Positions 34,575 to 48,800 of a stretch of DNA of 64,000 nucleotides are shown here, piece by piece. The stretch covers positions 19,101,001-19,165,000 of the forward strand of contig CM055318.2 in the NCBI GenBank assembly GCA_029255685.2, given 5' to 3'. The notes beneath the pieces were generated by a model. The model was not told where the DNA came from and did not search any database. It saw only the letters and a program-made list of their open reading frames with translations. A program made the translations under genes and the position numbers. Within the stretch, counting starts at the first letter, position 1. Each line of letters starts with the position of its first letter. Source of the DNA: Silene conica. Its lineage: Eukaryota; Streptophyta; Magnoliopsida; Caryophyllales; Caryophyllaceae.

Positions 34575-37500
34575 ATGTTGACGAAATTCGACATCGAGAA
34601 ATTTAATGGTAAAATTAGTTTTGCAATTTGGCGAATCCAAATGCAAGCCGTCCTTATCCAGCATGGTTTAAAGAAAGCCTTGGATGGTCAAAGAAACCAG
34701 CCATAATGACGGATGATTAATGGGAAGAACTTAACGAGAAGGCGTTGTCCGTGATCCAACTCTGTCTATCACGAGAGGTGTTGCGGGAGGTCATTAAAGA
34801 GAATTTTAAAAAGAATTTCGCCGAAGGAATATGGATTAAGTTGGAGTCCCTCTACATGACCAAAAGCCTCGCAAATAAGCTCTGCCTAAAGGAGCGTCTC
34901 TTCACACTCCGTATGTCAGAAGGTACTCCTATACAAACTCACTTAAATGATGAGTTCAATTCTATTTTAGTAGACTTGGAGAACCTAGATGTCACAATCG
35001 AAGATGAGGATAATGTTGTTTTACTTATTGTCTCACTACCACCCTCATATAAACACTTCAAAGAAATCATGTTGTATGGAAACAACGACAATTTTTGAAG
35101 ATGTCAAGTCCCACTTATTGTCAAAAGAAAATTTTGATACCGAAATTCATTCTGAAAATTCGGGTGAAGGCTTGGTTATTAGAGGGAGAACTTTTGGAAG
35201 GGGTAGTCCTAGTAACAATAAGTCCAGGTCAAAGTCTAGAGCTAAAAACTCTACGTTTTGTCGTTATTGCAAGAAAAAGGTCACGAAATCTCTGAATACT
35301 TTAAATTAAAAAATAAGCAAGAAAGAGATGTTAAGGGTAAAGGTAAACAACCTGATCACCATGCTGAAGCTAGTGTCTTTGAGTCCGAGTCAGATGGGGA
35401 GTTATTAGTAGTTGTTGACTTTAAGCAAAGGTCCAAAAATGAGTGGATACTTGATTCTGGTTGTACATTTCACATGTCACCTAATAAAGACTAGTTTTCC
35501 ACCTACAAACCTGTAGATGGTGGCCTTGTTTTGATGGGCAACGATGCTCAATGTAAAGTTGTTGGTGAAGGTACAGTTACAATTAAACACATGATGGTGT
35601 TACTAGAATCTTGACTGGTGTCAAACATGTCCCCCACTTGAAACAAAATCTCATTTCGTTAGGCACTCTTGAGTCACTTGAGTGTAGTATTTAGCTGGAG
35701 GTGGAGTCTTGAAATTGTCCAAATGTTCTCTTGTATTATTAAAGGCAAATCGATCTGGTAGCTTGTATGTGTTGCAGGGTTCAACCATTTTAGGTTATGC
35801 AGTAGTTGTCTCATCCACCGACAACACCAAATTGTGGCATATGAGATTGGGCCACTTGAGTGAGAACGGATTGCATGTCCTTAATAAAAATGGACTCAAT
35901 GTAAGCAATTGTACTGGTAAGATTGATTTTTGCGAACACTGTGTTTTTGGTAAGCAGAAAAGAGTAAGCTTCACAAAGGCCGTTCATAGAACCAAGGGCA
36001 CACTGGATTATATCCATTCTGACCTTTAGGGTCCCTCTCGAGTTCCTTCAAAAGGAGGATGCTTTTATATGTGGACCATTATTGATGATTTCTCACGAAA
36101 GCTCTAGGTTTATTTCCTTAAAAGCAAGACCGGAGTGTTTTCCACTTTCAAGGAATGGAAAGTCCTGATTGAGAACCACACTGGTAAGAAGATTAAAAGG
36201 TTGAGAACAAACAATGGTCTTGAATTCTGTTCAAATGATTTCAATCGATTTTGCAAAAAGGAAGGTATTGCAATTTGCAACACATCACACCATTCCAGGT
36301 ACTCCTCAACAAAATGGAGTCGCATAACGTATGAACAGAACTATTTTGGAGAAAGTTCGTTGTATGCTCTCTCATTCTGGCATGGGAAAAGAGTTTTGGG
36401 CTGAAGCGGCTAGCACTGTATGCTATTTGATCAACCGCTCCCCAAATAGATCGTTAGACATCGATATTCCAGAAGAAGTTTGGTTAAATAAACATGTTGA
36501 TTATTCTAATATCAGAATATTTGGTTGTCCTGCATATTCTCATGTAAACGAGGGAAAATTGGAACCTCGTGCGAAAAAATGTATTTTCGTACGTAGGTTA
36601 TGGCTTAGGGGTTAAAGGGTACCGTTTATATGACCCTGAGTCTCGAAAAATCTTTCATAGTAGAAATGTTACCATTCATGAGAATGCTTTGTTATCTTCT
36701 GGAAGAGATATTATTGTTGCTTCCCCTACTGGTACAGTTGATACAGAGAGTACCGTAGAGAAGGTGGAGTTTGAGGTAGCAGCCCAGAATACTCGGGAGG
36801 AAGATGTCCAAACTTTCTACCCTCCACCAAATTCCAATGATGAGACCGTTACCACCGATCGACCATAGAAGTCCACAACAACAACAACGTCAACCTCTAA
36901 GACGAGGTTTACAACAATAGTGGTTTATGACTCGAGATATTCCTGAACAGAGACCAAGAAAATCGACTCAATGATACGTTGGCCAGAGTGCTAATATTGT
37001 TTATGCTTTGGCCGCTGCACAAGAAATTGATGATTATGATGAGCCTGAAATTTATTTTGAGGCTACCTCCAATGGAGATTCAGCATAGTGGGTTGCACCT
37101 ATGCAAGAAGAGATCGAGAGTCTTCACAAAAATGAAACTTGGGATCTGGTGAAGTTATCAGATTGTAAGAGAGCTATTATTTGCAAGTGGATCTTTAAAA
37201 GGAAATAAGGCATTTCGGGTGTTGAGAATGCAAGGTACAAAGCAAGGTTTGTTGTCAGAGGTTTTGATCAACAAGAAGGCATTGATTTCAATGAGGTATT
37301 TTCTCCAGTTGTTCGTCACACCTCAATTCGTATATTACTTGCTCTCGTTGCTTTGCATGATTTAGTAGTTGGAGCAGTTAGATGTCAAAACTGCTTTTTT
37401 TTTCATGGTAATCTTGAGAGGAAATCTACATCCATCAACCCGAGGGTTTTGTTGTCCCTGATAAAGAGGACTATGTGTGTCGTTTGAAAAAGTCTCTTTA

Positions 37501-38617
37501 TGGTCTAAAGCAGTCTCCACGACAATGGTATAAAAGGTTCGAAGCTTTCATGGTTGGACGTGGTTACTCGATCGTGGAGTAGTTATGATAATTGTGTTTA
37601 TTTTCAGAAGATATCAGATGAGTATTTTATGTACTTGTTACTTTATGTCGACGACATATTGATCGCGGCACGAGACAAGTCTCTTGTCAACAAGTTAAAG
37701 GCTCAGTTGAATAATGAGTTTGATATGAAGGACTTAAGTCCTGCCAAAAAAATTCTTGGAATGGAGATTAGTAGGGATCGTCAGGAAGGAAAACTTGTTC
37801 TGTCACAAAAGAAATATATCCTGAAGATGATGGACAGGTTCAATATGCGAGATTGTAAACCTGTTACTACTCCACTTGCTGCTCATTTAAAATTGTCATC
37901 TGAACAGTGTCCACCAACAGAAGAAGGTAAAAGGCGCATGTCACATGTTCCTTATTCAAATGTCATTGGAAGTTTAATGTATACCATGGTGTGCACTCGG
38001 CCAGATCTTGCTTATACTGTTAGTGTTGCTAGCAGATTCATGCACAATCCAGCAAAGACCATTGGGAAGCCGTTCAATGGATTCTTCATTATCTGAAGGG
38101 TTTTTCTGATGTTGGTTTGGTATTTGATCGACAGAGAGCTGATCCCGGAGGCATAGTTGGTTATGTTGATGCTGACTATGGTGGTGATTTAGATCAGAGA
38201 AGATCATTTTCCGCTTATACCTTTACACTTTGTGGCTCTGCTATCAGTTAGTATTCTTCGTTACAAGCCATTGCGGCATTGTCAACTACTGAAGCAGAAT
38301 ATATTGTTGCCACCGAGGGGGTGAAAGAAGCTATTTGGCTTCAGGGCTTAGTAAGTGAACTTGGTCCACGACAAGATATTCTTGTTGTATTTTGCGATAG
38401 TCAAAGTGTCGTCCACTTGACCAAGAATAGCAAACATCACTCGAAGACCAATCACATTGATATAAGGCGACACTTTATCCGAGATATTATTGCTGCAGGA
38501 AATCTTACCGTCAAGAAGGTTCATAAAACCGAAAATCCTGCAGATATGTTAACCAAACCACTTACATCAGCTAAGTTCGATTATTGTCTTAACTTAGCTG
38601 GTATCATCCACACCTAA
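34575..38617 (+). pseudogene. Copia-2 gag-pol remnant
   Basis: ATG at 34575 begins MLTKFDIEKFNGK, the typical copia gag start. Gag continues to about 35100 (NLDVTIEDEDN). A knuckle word FCRYCKKKGHE (35253-35290) crosses a frame change and lacks the final Cys. The protease has EWILDSGCTFHMS (35440), with Ser before Gly as in DSG-type copia proteases. The integrase head has LWHMRLGHLSENGLHVL and CEHCVFGKQ; the core is near 36060-36560 with frame changes. Reverse transcriptase spans about 37090-37850 with KKSLYGLKQSPRQWYKRF and an intact LLYVDDILIA; the end is at CTRPDLAYTVSVASRFMHNP. RNase H ends STTEAEYIVATEG...NPADMLTKPL. At least eight stops or frame changes make it dead. Confidence 0.92.
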
Positions 38618-38674
38618 TTAAGGTGTCTATGGCGAATAGAGCGTTTTCACGAAATGGAGACCAAGGTGGAGATT

Positions 38675-40094
38675 TGTTGGACGGTGGTCACCATTTCAAC
38701 AAATGAACAGTGTGGTGAGCTACTTGTAGATGCTGCAAACTTCTTCTTTTAGACCATCTCCAACCATACTCAATACTCCTCCTCATCTCACTCTCTCTAA
38801 TCACTTCTTACTCCTCCACCTCATTATTCCTCAATTTTTCAATTTACAACAAAAATATTCCTCCAACAATAATTTACACTTATTCCTCATTACTCTCTTT
38901 CATCATTTATCTCTCTTACTTTAACCTACCCCACACATTATTTACATCAAACAATTAATTTTGTAATTTGTTCGGGTTTTCAACTCGATAGTTATTCGAT
39001 TTCCATTTTTTTCCAAGACAATTTCAAAAAAAAAAAGACACAACATTTAAAACATGTAATTAATTTTACGGGACAAACCACAACTACGAAAATTAAAACG
39101 TTCTAGCAGTACTTTTACCGTTACAATAATAGGAAACATTAGTACACAACAACGACAGGGTACATAAACATATTGTTGTCGGTAAGAATCATCGTCATCA
39201 GATGTCATAATCAGAATCATCACCAGATGAAACATTATCGTTAGAAGAGTAAATAAAATCTAAAAAAGAAAAGAAGGAAAAATATGTCAAAATATATCAA
39301 ATATTACTACCTATTTGTAGAGAAAAATAAAATAAGAATTATGGTGTAATTATTTTTTTCCAAAAATAATTATATTTCAGTTATTAAAAGAAAATAAAAT
39401 TTATAGAACAAAACAATAAACAAAAAAATTGATTATCAAAGTTTTGATGATGTCATGTATGACATCATCATAATTAAAAAACCACAAATTTTGGCATCTC
39501 TCAGTTCTCAGCTCAGCGTTTTGTTCCTCGCATTTTCCCTGAGCGTTTTCTTCCTCACAAAACCGCTTATACATATGTATTGTTGGAGAACATTTTTTCT
39601 CTTCCTTTCCTCTTCCTCAATATTTCACGCACTTCATTCCTCATGGATGAAGATGCTCTTAGGCCTGCATCAATAGTAAGGTTAGTAGCACATGTTCTTT
39701 GAATATGTGAACAATGAAGTTTTGCTTTCACACATTCATTTTGGTATTATAAATACCTTTACCCGATGAACATTTCCAACACACCACAACACAATCTACT
39801 CCTCCCTTATCATTCCTCTTTCTTATTTTGTCTGTCTAATATTTTGGGGTATAATTGTTTAACCCATAGAGAGTTTAATATTTGGGCTAATTTCTAATCG
39901 GCCTTGAGGAAATAGTCTTGTACTCCCATTTTATTATAGTGAAATTAATTGGCTTTCTCGCCGGTGGTTTTTTACCTCTATTTAAAGAAGGTTTTTCCAC
40001 CTAAAATTTTTGGTGTCAATTTTATCGTCTTTATTTAATTTCTCTTTAATCTTTAACTGAATCTATTCGCTTCCGCCCGCTCTATACCCCTACA
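38675..40094 (+). repeat. Right LTR of Copia-2, interrupted
   Basis: Matches the left LTR at 38675-38751 and 39662-40094, with a Tourist-type element between. Apart from the insert the two LTRs differ at scattered positions, consistent with an old insertion. Confidence 0.9.
38752..39658. mobile_element. Tourist/PIF-Harbinger-like element in the LTR
   Basis: Inverted ends GACCATCTCCAACCA and (right end, reverse strand) GAGCATCTTCATCCA. TTA on both sides (38749-38751, 39659-39661) duplicates the target, and the uninterrupted left LTR shows a single TTTTTAGGCC there. 907 bp, no transposase frame. Interior AT-rich with pyrimidine-rich blocks. Confidence 0.85.
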
Positions 40095-40099
40095 TAATG

Positions 40100-41354
40100 G
40101 TTGGCCATGCTTGTCATGCTGCAATTTTTTCCAATGACATTGAACCCTGCAAACCGTTTGTGACTGTTAGTTTCGCCAATGTTACCGGACCTCTGTCTAT
40201 ATATCGTTCCCGGTCTCGATAAATTGAAGACCTTTTTTATTACGATTTGTTCAAATATATGGAGGGCTCCCATCTAGGTCCATCTTAGTGTTACTGCAAA
40301 CATCAATACCTCACTTGTTTTTTTTAGATGTTAATGATCAGTACCTCACTTGTAAGCTACAAGACTTCCAAGTTACAAACTTATAACCAATATTTTTACT
40401 TAACTAATGTGACTTGTGTTATGAAGACAAAGCAAAATCACTGAATGTTAGTTTCTCCTCTCAAGACAATTTTTTAATGTTTGTTTCACAGACAAAGTCC
40501 AACTAATAATCATCATCACCAAAAAATACGATGTCTTTTGGTTGTTCAAGGCTATTTTGTCTAATGAGTAAATATTGAGACATTTCAGATTAATTTGTTA
40601 AAGTCTATCTATTTTGCATGATATCCTCTCTTTTGTAGCCATGAATGAAAGGAATACATTGTGTAGTAGCCATCAGATTCATGATTTAGCAACTGGTCAG
40701 CAAGTAACGCCCGTCCCCACCACCATCCACGACTATCCCTCCACATCCCGGTTCTCGCATTGACAACCCCCGCCCCGAAGCCAACTACCCATCCTAACTC
40801 CCACCCCCGCCTACAACCTAGAACCATCACAACACTACACGCGGTTGATACTAGGTCTCGCTGTCACCGTCTCCGACCACCCTACTTCGGCCTGACGTCA
40901 CACAACCACCCCTTTAACAACCAACTCAATCAAAACCCTAATTGCTAACAAAAACTTTTTTCAATGAATAAAAAAATTCATCAACAAACTTGAATAAAAG
41001 ACATTTCTTAATAAATTTATTGATAAAACGACAAAATTGCATTTGATATGAATTACAATATATAGTTGTCGAACGGTTAACGGTTAGGCTTAGGGAGTGT
41101 TTTTAATCTTTTTTTTAACGAGGGGCAATTACGGAATATTTGGATAATATGTGTGAGATTTAGCAAATTAGCGTGCGAGATTTAGCAATTACGTACTTAT
41201 AAGTCGTTACTATTTACTTAATGCAATACTGAAAAAATATAAAGTTACATTAGACTGACTTTATTATTTTACGTATTTCAGATTCATTAGGAATGTAGCG
41301 TTGTCTAGTTGAAGTTAACATAAAAATTATGTTAAATGATATATTAAAACAACT
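40100..41354. other. Copia-2 right flank and AT-rich DNA
   Basis: The first ~120 bases continue the ORF interrupted by Copia-2. A C-rich block at 40700-40900 resembles the compositional C-rich block at 33450-33620. No other gene was seen. Confidence 0.35.
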
Positions 41355-41684
41355 GCAGCTGCCTTCTACAAATTTGGCATTCATTCGGTAACCGAAGATA
41401 AACACAGAGCATATGTTCAGATAAGCGGTGTTGGTCCACCTTTAGGAATGTTAAAAATTATTAGAACACAATCGAAACTCGCAGGACCATCTAAGTAGAA
41501 CTGCGCTAGAAGAGCTATAAAATTTTTACAGGATATGTATAAGTTTGACGTTTTAGATTTTAATTACTATGACCTAAAACTGCTGAACCATAACTACAAT
41601 ACGCTGAAGAATAAATATTACACTGCTATGGGTCACGAGATACCACCTGAAATTGAACTTCTTTCAATTTTAGATGAGGATTAG
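41355..41684 (+). pseudogene. Unidentified ORF fragment with one stop
   Basis: A 109-codon frame with protein-like composition and only one internal stop (TAG 41496-41498): AAFYKFGIHSVTEDKHRAYV, later FLQDMYKFDVLDFNYYDLKL and HEIPPEIELLSILDED, then stop 41682-41684. Charged and aromatic residues and the lack of low complexity suggest a once-real exon. No methionine start nearby. I do not recognise the family. Confidence 0.45.
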
Positions 41685-42641
<957 letters not shown>

Positions 42642-42799
42642 AAAAACAACTAAAACAAAATATGTGCAAGGTCGACAACACAGCCAAGAGCCAACCATTA
42701 TAGAATCTTTTCCTTCTCTCTCTACCTTCCTCCTTATCTCTCTATATCCCATATATATAAATTTCTCACAATAAAGAATTCTCCAATTCAATTTTTCGT

Positions 42800-43560
42800 C
42801 AAAATTTTAGATACATTTTTTTACGGAGTATATACATTTCCTTTATTTTTTTACATAAACCTAGATACATTATTTTAACGAGTAGATACATTTTTTTTTA
42901 CATAAACCTAGATACATTTTTTGACAGGATAGATACATTTTTTTTTACATTTTTACATAAACCTAGATACATTTTATTACGGGGTAGATACATTTTTTTT
43001 ACTTTTTTACGTAAACCTAGATACATTTTTTTGAAGGAGTAGATATATTTGTTTTTACTTTTTTTACATAAACCTAGATACATTTGACGGAGTATATACA
43101 TTTTTTTTTTTTTACTTTTTTACATAGACCTTGATATATTTTTTGACGGAATAGATACATTTTTACATAAACCTAGATACATTTTTTGACGGGTAGATAC
43201 ATTTTTTTTTACTTTTTGACATAAACATGGATACATTTTTTGACGGAGTAGATATGTTTTTTTTACTTTTTTACATAAACCTAGATATATTTTTTGACGG
43301 AATGGATACATTTTTACATAAACCTAGTTATATTTTTTGACGGAGTAGATACATTTTTTTTACTTTTTGACAAAACCTAGATACATTTTTTGACAGAGTA
43401 GATATATTTTTTTTACTTTTTTATATAAACGTGGATCCATTTTTTGACGGAGTAGATACATTTTTTGACGGAGTAGATACATTTTTTGATAGAGTCGGCA
43501 CATTTTTTTTACTTTTCACAGATACATTTTTTTAAGGAGTAGATACATTTTGTTTACCAA
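42800..43560. repeat. Minisatellite, ~30/58-bp unit (AGATACATTTTTTGACGGAGT)
   Basis: Degenerate tandem array in which ACATAAACCTAGATACATTT and GACGGAGTAGATACATTTTT alternate, giving a unit of about 55-60 bp with two half-units. Some 13 full units, some shortened. Lys/Tyr-rich minus-strand frames are artefacts of the repeat. Confidence 0.9.
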
Positions 43561-44159
43561 TTCTAGACAACTATAAAAAAAATTACTTTAATTTCTAAGT
43601 ACATTTGATAATTATGCAAATACGTATTTTTTTATCGTCGGTGAGACGATCAACATTTCCTCTCAAACTATTTTGCATGATTATAGGGATGTTTGAGAGG
43701 GCTGCACATTTCAGAGAGCTCCATCATGATACTATACTCTTTTAAAACATACCGTATTGTAAAAATGACAAGCATATTTGCATAGTTACCTAGTAATCCC
43801 TGTTCTTATTCTATTACTCAAATTAATTTAATTTAGCACCACTTAACTAATACAACCGTAAGGATGATAACGGCGTTGATGGCGTTGCTATAAATGAAAA
43901 GCAAGTTAGAAGACGTAGTCTACCAGTGTGTCTTAATTAAATGATCCAAAAAACTAAAGTGAAGTAGAAAAATAATAATTCCAATAAACCAAACAATTGG
44001 TACATCATTTGATTCATTAAGCTTTTTAAACCAATATTTGATACAATTAGTAATAATAGAGTACTAATAACTAGCTGTAGAGTTAATATCCAACCATTGA
44101 TTTCACTTTTATCTAAGGGTTGAAAATCGTTCTCACCGTACTCACCGTATTTCTCACAA
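43561..44159. other. AT-rich DNA, no gene
   Basis: No exon-like segment. The end (44122-44158) contains TTCTCACCGTACTCACCGTA, which recalls the GGTGAG-containing termini of neighbouring elements in reverse orientation. Confidence 0.4.
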
Positions 44160-45359
<1,200 letters not shown>

Positions 45360-45890
45360 GCCGGATCACGTGAGGCCGCCTCTTACGGTGAGGCCACCGA
45401 ACCTCACGCATCCACAACCTATTTGGGCCAAATTCACGTTTGATATTGCTGTTGGGCCGACTTCCCTTGCGAATTTGCCATTGGGCTGAAAATTAGGGTC
45501 AAACCAAATCTTGCCATTGGGCCAAAAAACTTTCTCTCACTAAAAATAATAAAAACATAATTAAACCAAACCAAATACTCTCTCTCTCTTCCAACCTAGA
45601 AAACTCTTTACGACCAACAAAAAAACCTCAAATTCAACGCAAAATCGATTTGTCCTCCGATTGTTCGTAAATTCCATCAAAGCAACATACAAATTCAATT
45701 CAATTGATTTTGGAAGAAGATTAAGACTAATTTTCAGGTAATTTGATAATTTGATTCGTCGAATTTTCAACGATTGTTCGAATTTCATGCGATTGTTCGA
45801 ATTTGATCAATTTTTCTCACGATTTTCTTTACATCTCGAGTTCATACTACTTATGACATTATTTTCGATTATTTTGCAGCTCTAATAGCA

Positions 45891-48800
45891 ATGGAGAATC
45901 TAGATATCACCACGGTTGATGATAATATTACTATTGAATCAGGTATCTCGTTTTTTGTCGTTTACATTATTGTTTTCTGATTCAATTTCTGCTAAATTTT
46001 GTTGAATATATGGATCGCTTTTTGTATTTCGTGAATGTAGGACCTTATTTTGTGAATGTAGTAGGATCTATTGAAGTTTATGACTATTGTATTGTGATTA
46101 TAAAAAGGCTGAAACTAGGGGCCTATTTTGTGAATATAAGACTTAATTCAAGTTTATGAATATTGTGAAACTAGAAGCTTAAACTGTGAAACTATAAGCT
46201 TACATTGTGAAACCTGATTAAAAAAGGTTGATTTAGTTTAGCTTTCTTATATTGTGAATCCTAGGCAAAATAAACTGTGAAACTAGAAGCTGATATTGTG
46301 AAACCATGCTTATTAAAAAGTCTGATTTTGTTTAGTCTTTTTATATTGTGAAACTAAATGCTTAATCTGTGAAACTAGATGCTTAATCTGTGAAACTAGA
46401 GGCTTAATCTGTGAAACTAGATGCTTAATCTGTGAAACTTACATTGTGAAACCTGATAAAAAAAAAAGGCTGATTTAGTTTATATGTTTTGACTTTATAT
46501 AGGTACTGATTCCATTGTCAACACCAACGGAGAGGTTTCTACAATATTAACAGCACAATCCATACCTACAGTACCGGTTGGTACGCCTATTACTTTGGTG
46601 AATCACACACCGGGTGGTAGTGAGGAATGGATTGTCAGAGTTGCAGAAGATATTACACCTACTGTTGGGAAGTTATTTTTAAATCTAGAGTCGGCAATGA
46701 CGTTCTATCAAGTGTATGCTACTGCTTGTGGGTTTGAAGCTAGGAAATCTACAACAAAGAGGTTTCGTGATGGTAATATTCGAACTAAAGCCATGGTTTG
46801 TAATCGTGAAGGCCATAATAAGAGGAAAGGAAAACCTTTTGAAACTCTTGCAAGTGAAACTGGTTCTGAAACTGGTTCAAATATTGGAAAAAGTGCAAAA
46901 CCAAAAACTGGTGTGAAGGGAACTGAAGGAGATGAGGCTGAAAGTTCAAATAAGCAAGCATTTACAAGAACAACCAAAATTAGGTGGGGTTGTCGTGCAA
47001 TGGTCAAATACAAGTTCCATTATAACAAGTACATCGTTGAACAATTTCATGAGTGTCACAATCACCCAGTGACCTTTGTAAAGAATAGGGAATTTGATAA
47101 ACTTGCAGCAAATATGAATGAATTTCATAAGCAAATGATTGTCCAGAATTCAAGAGTTAATGTTGGGGCTAGCTTAACATACCAGCTATGCAAAGAGCAA
47201 GTCGAAGGGTTCGAAAATGTGGGGGCTTCCCTTTCACAATTCAAGAATTTCCAACGGGATTTGAAGTGTTTCATTAAGAGTAAGGATGGAGACATGTTTA
47301 TCTCACGTTTGGAAACCCTCCGTGACACAAAAGGGTTAGAATTTGTGTATGAAATCGATTCTGAGAAAGCTTTGACAAGGATTTTTTGGACAGATGCTGA
47401 GGCAAAGAGATGTTACTCAGTGTTTGGTGATGCAATTTCATTCGATCCAACCTATGGCACTAACAAATATAACATGATATTCACCCCTTTCACTGGCATT
47501 GACCATCATAAAAAGTCAATAACATTTGCATGCGCTCTTTTAGATCATGAAGACGATGAAGCATTTATGTGGGCGTTTCAGCAATTTCTGAAATCAATGG
47601 GTGGAAAAGAACCTAATTACATTATCACTGACCAAGATGCAGGAATAAAAAAGGCGTTCCCTGGTATGTTTGTATATCGTGCAATTTTTCTAGTTTTCTT
47701 AACTTGTGACACTACAAGCTAAATATGCAAAAACTGTGAAACTACATGCTTAGCTTGTGAAACTAGATCCTTATACTGTGAATCTGGAAGGCCATATTGT
47801 GAACCCTGTTGATATAAGAGGCTGATTTTTTGAGTTCTTAACTTGTGAAACTAGAAGCTTATGAAGTGAAACTAGATGCTTATTTTGTGAAACTAGATGG
47901 CTATATTGTGAAACCTGTTGAAAAATCAGCCTGATTTTTTGAATTCTTAACTTGTGAAACTAGAAGCTTAGGCAATGAAACTAGATCCTTATTTTGTGAA
48001 ACTAGATGACTATATTGTGAAACCTGTAGATAAAAGATCCTGATTTTTTGAGTTCATAACTTGTGAAACTAGAAGCTTAACTTGTGAAACTGGATTCGTA
48101 TTCTGTGAAACTACAAGTCTATATTTGTGAAACCTGTTGATAAATAAGGATGATTTTTTTGAGTAATCTTATTTTGTTACATGCAGTTGTGTTCAAAACA
48201 GCAAGACATCGGTTTTGCATGTGGCACATTATGAAAAAAGTAACAGACAAGGTTGGGAGCACAATTTGCAAAGACACTGAATTCTTATCACGTCTGAACA
48301 ATGTTGTGTGGAGCAATGATATGGAACCTGAGGAATTTGAGGAGAACTGGGATAAGGTCATCACAGAATTCTCGTTAGAGGATAATATATGGTTGAGTGG
48401 AAAGTTTGCTGAAAGACACAAATGGATACCAGCATATTTCAGAAATGTTCCGATGGGTAACATTTTAAGAACCACACAGAGATCAGAGAGTGCTAATAGT
48501 TTTTTTAAAAGATTTGAGAATAAATATGGGACCTTGGTTGAGTTTTGGATGAGGTTTGAGAGTGCCATCGACCAACAAAGGCATGCTCTAAAGCTTCTTG
48601 AAGCACATAGTGATAATTCAATGCCTGAAACCTTATATCGTTCAAACTGGGAAGCCCATGGAGCGAGAGTATATACACATGAAGTCTTCTATGACTTTCA
48701 AAATGAGGTTAAGGGCTCGATAAATGGGTGTAGTGTGGGTGGATACACCCCACCAGATCCTGTAACTAACTCTGAGATTTTGATAGTTGAAGACGCGATC

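Larger units (their letters stand above)
34023..40094 (+). mobile_element. Ty1/copia retrotransposon (Copia-2), inactive
   Basis: LTRs both begin TGTTGGACGG and end CCCCTACA: left 34023-34530 (508 bp), right 38675-40094 (1420 bp, enlarged by a nested Tourist element). Perfect 5-bp target duplication TAATG (34018-34022 and 40095-40099). The primer-binding site TTGGAATCAGAGC lies just after the left LTR (about 34533), a variant of the Met-tRNA site. The purine tract AAGGTGGAGA precedes the right LTR. The internal region encodes gag, protease, integrase, reverse transcriptase and RNase H in copia order. Confidence 0.95.

Noticed and set aside
42898..43311. Repeated 'MYLGLCKKVKK'-like peptide frames
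   Set aside because: Produced by the 55-60-bp minisatellite; frames break at every indel.
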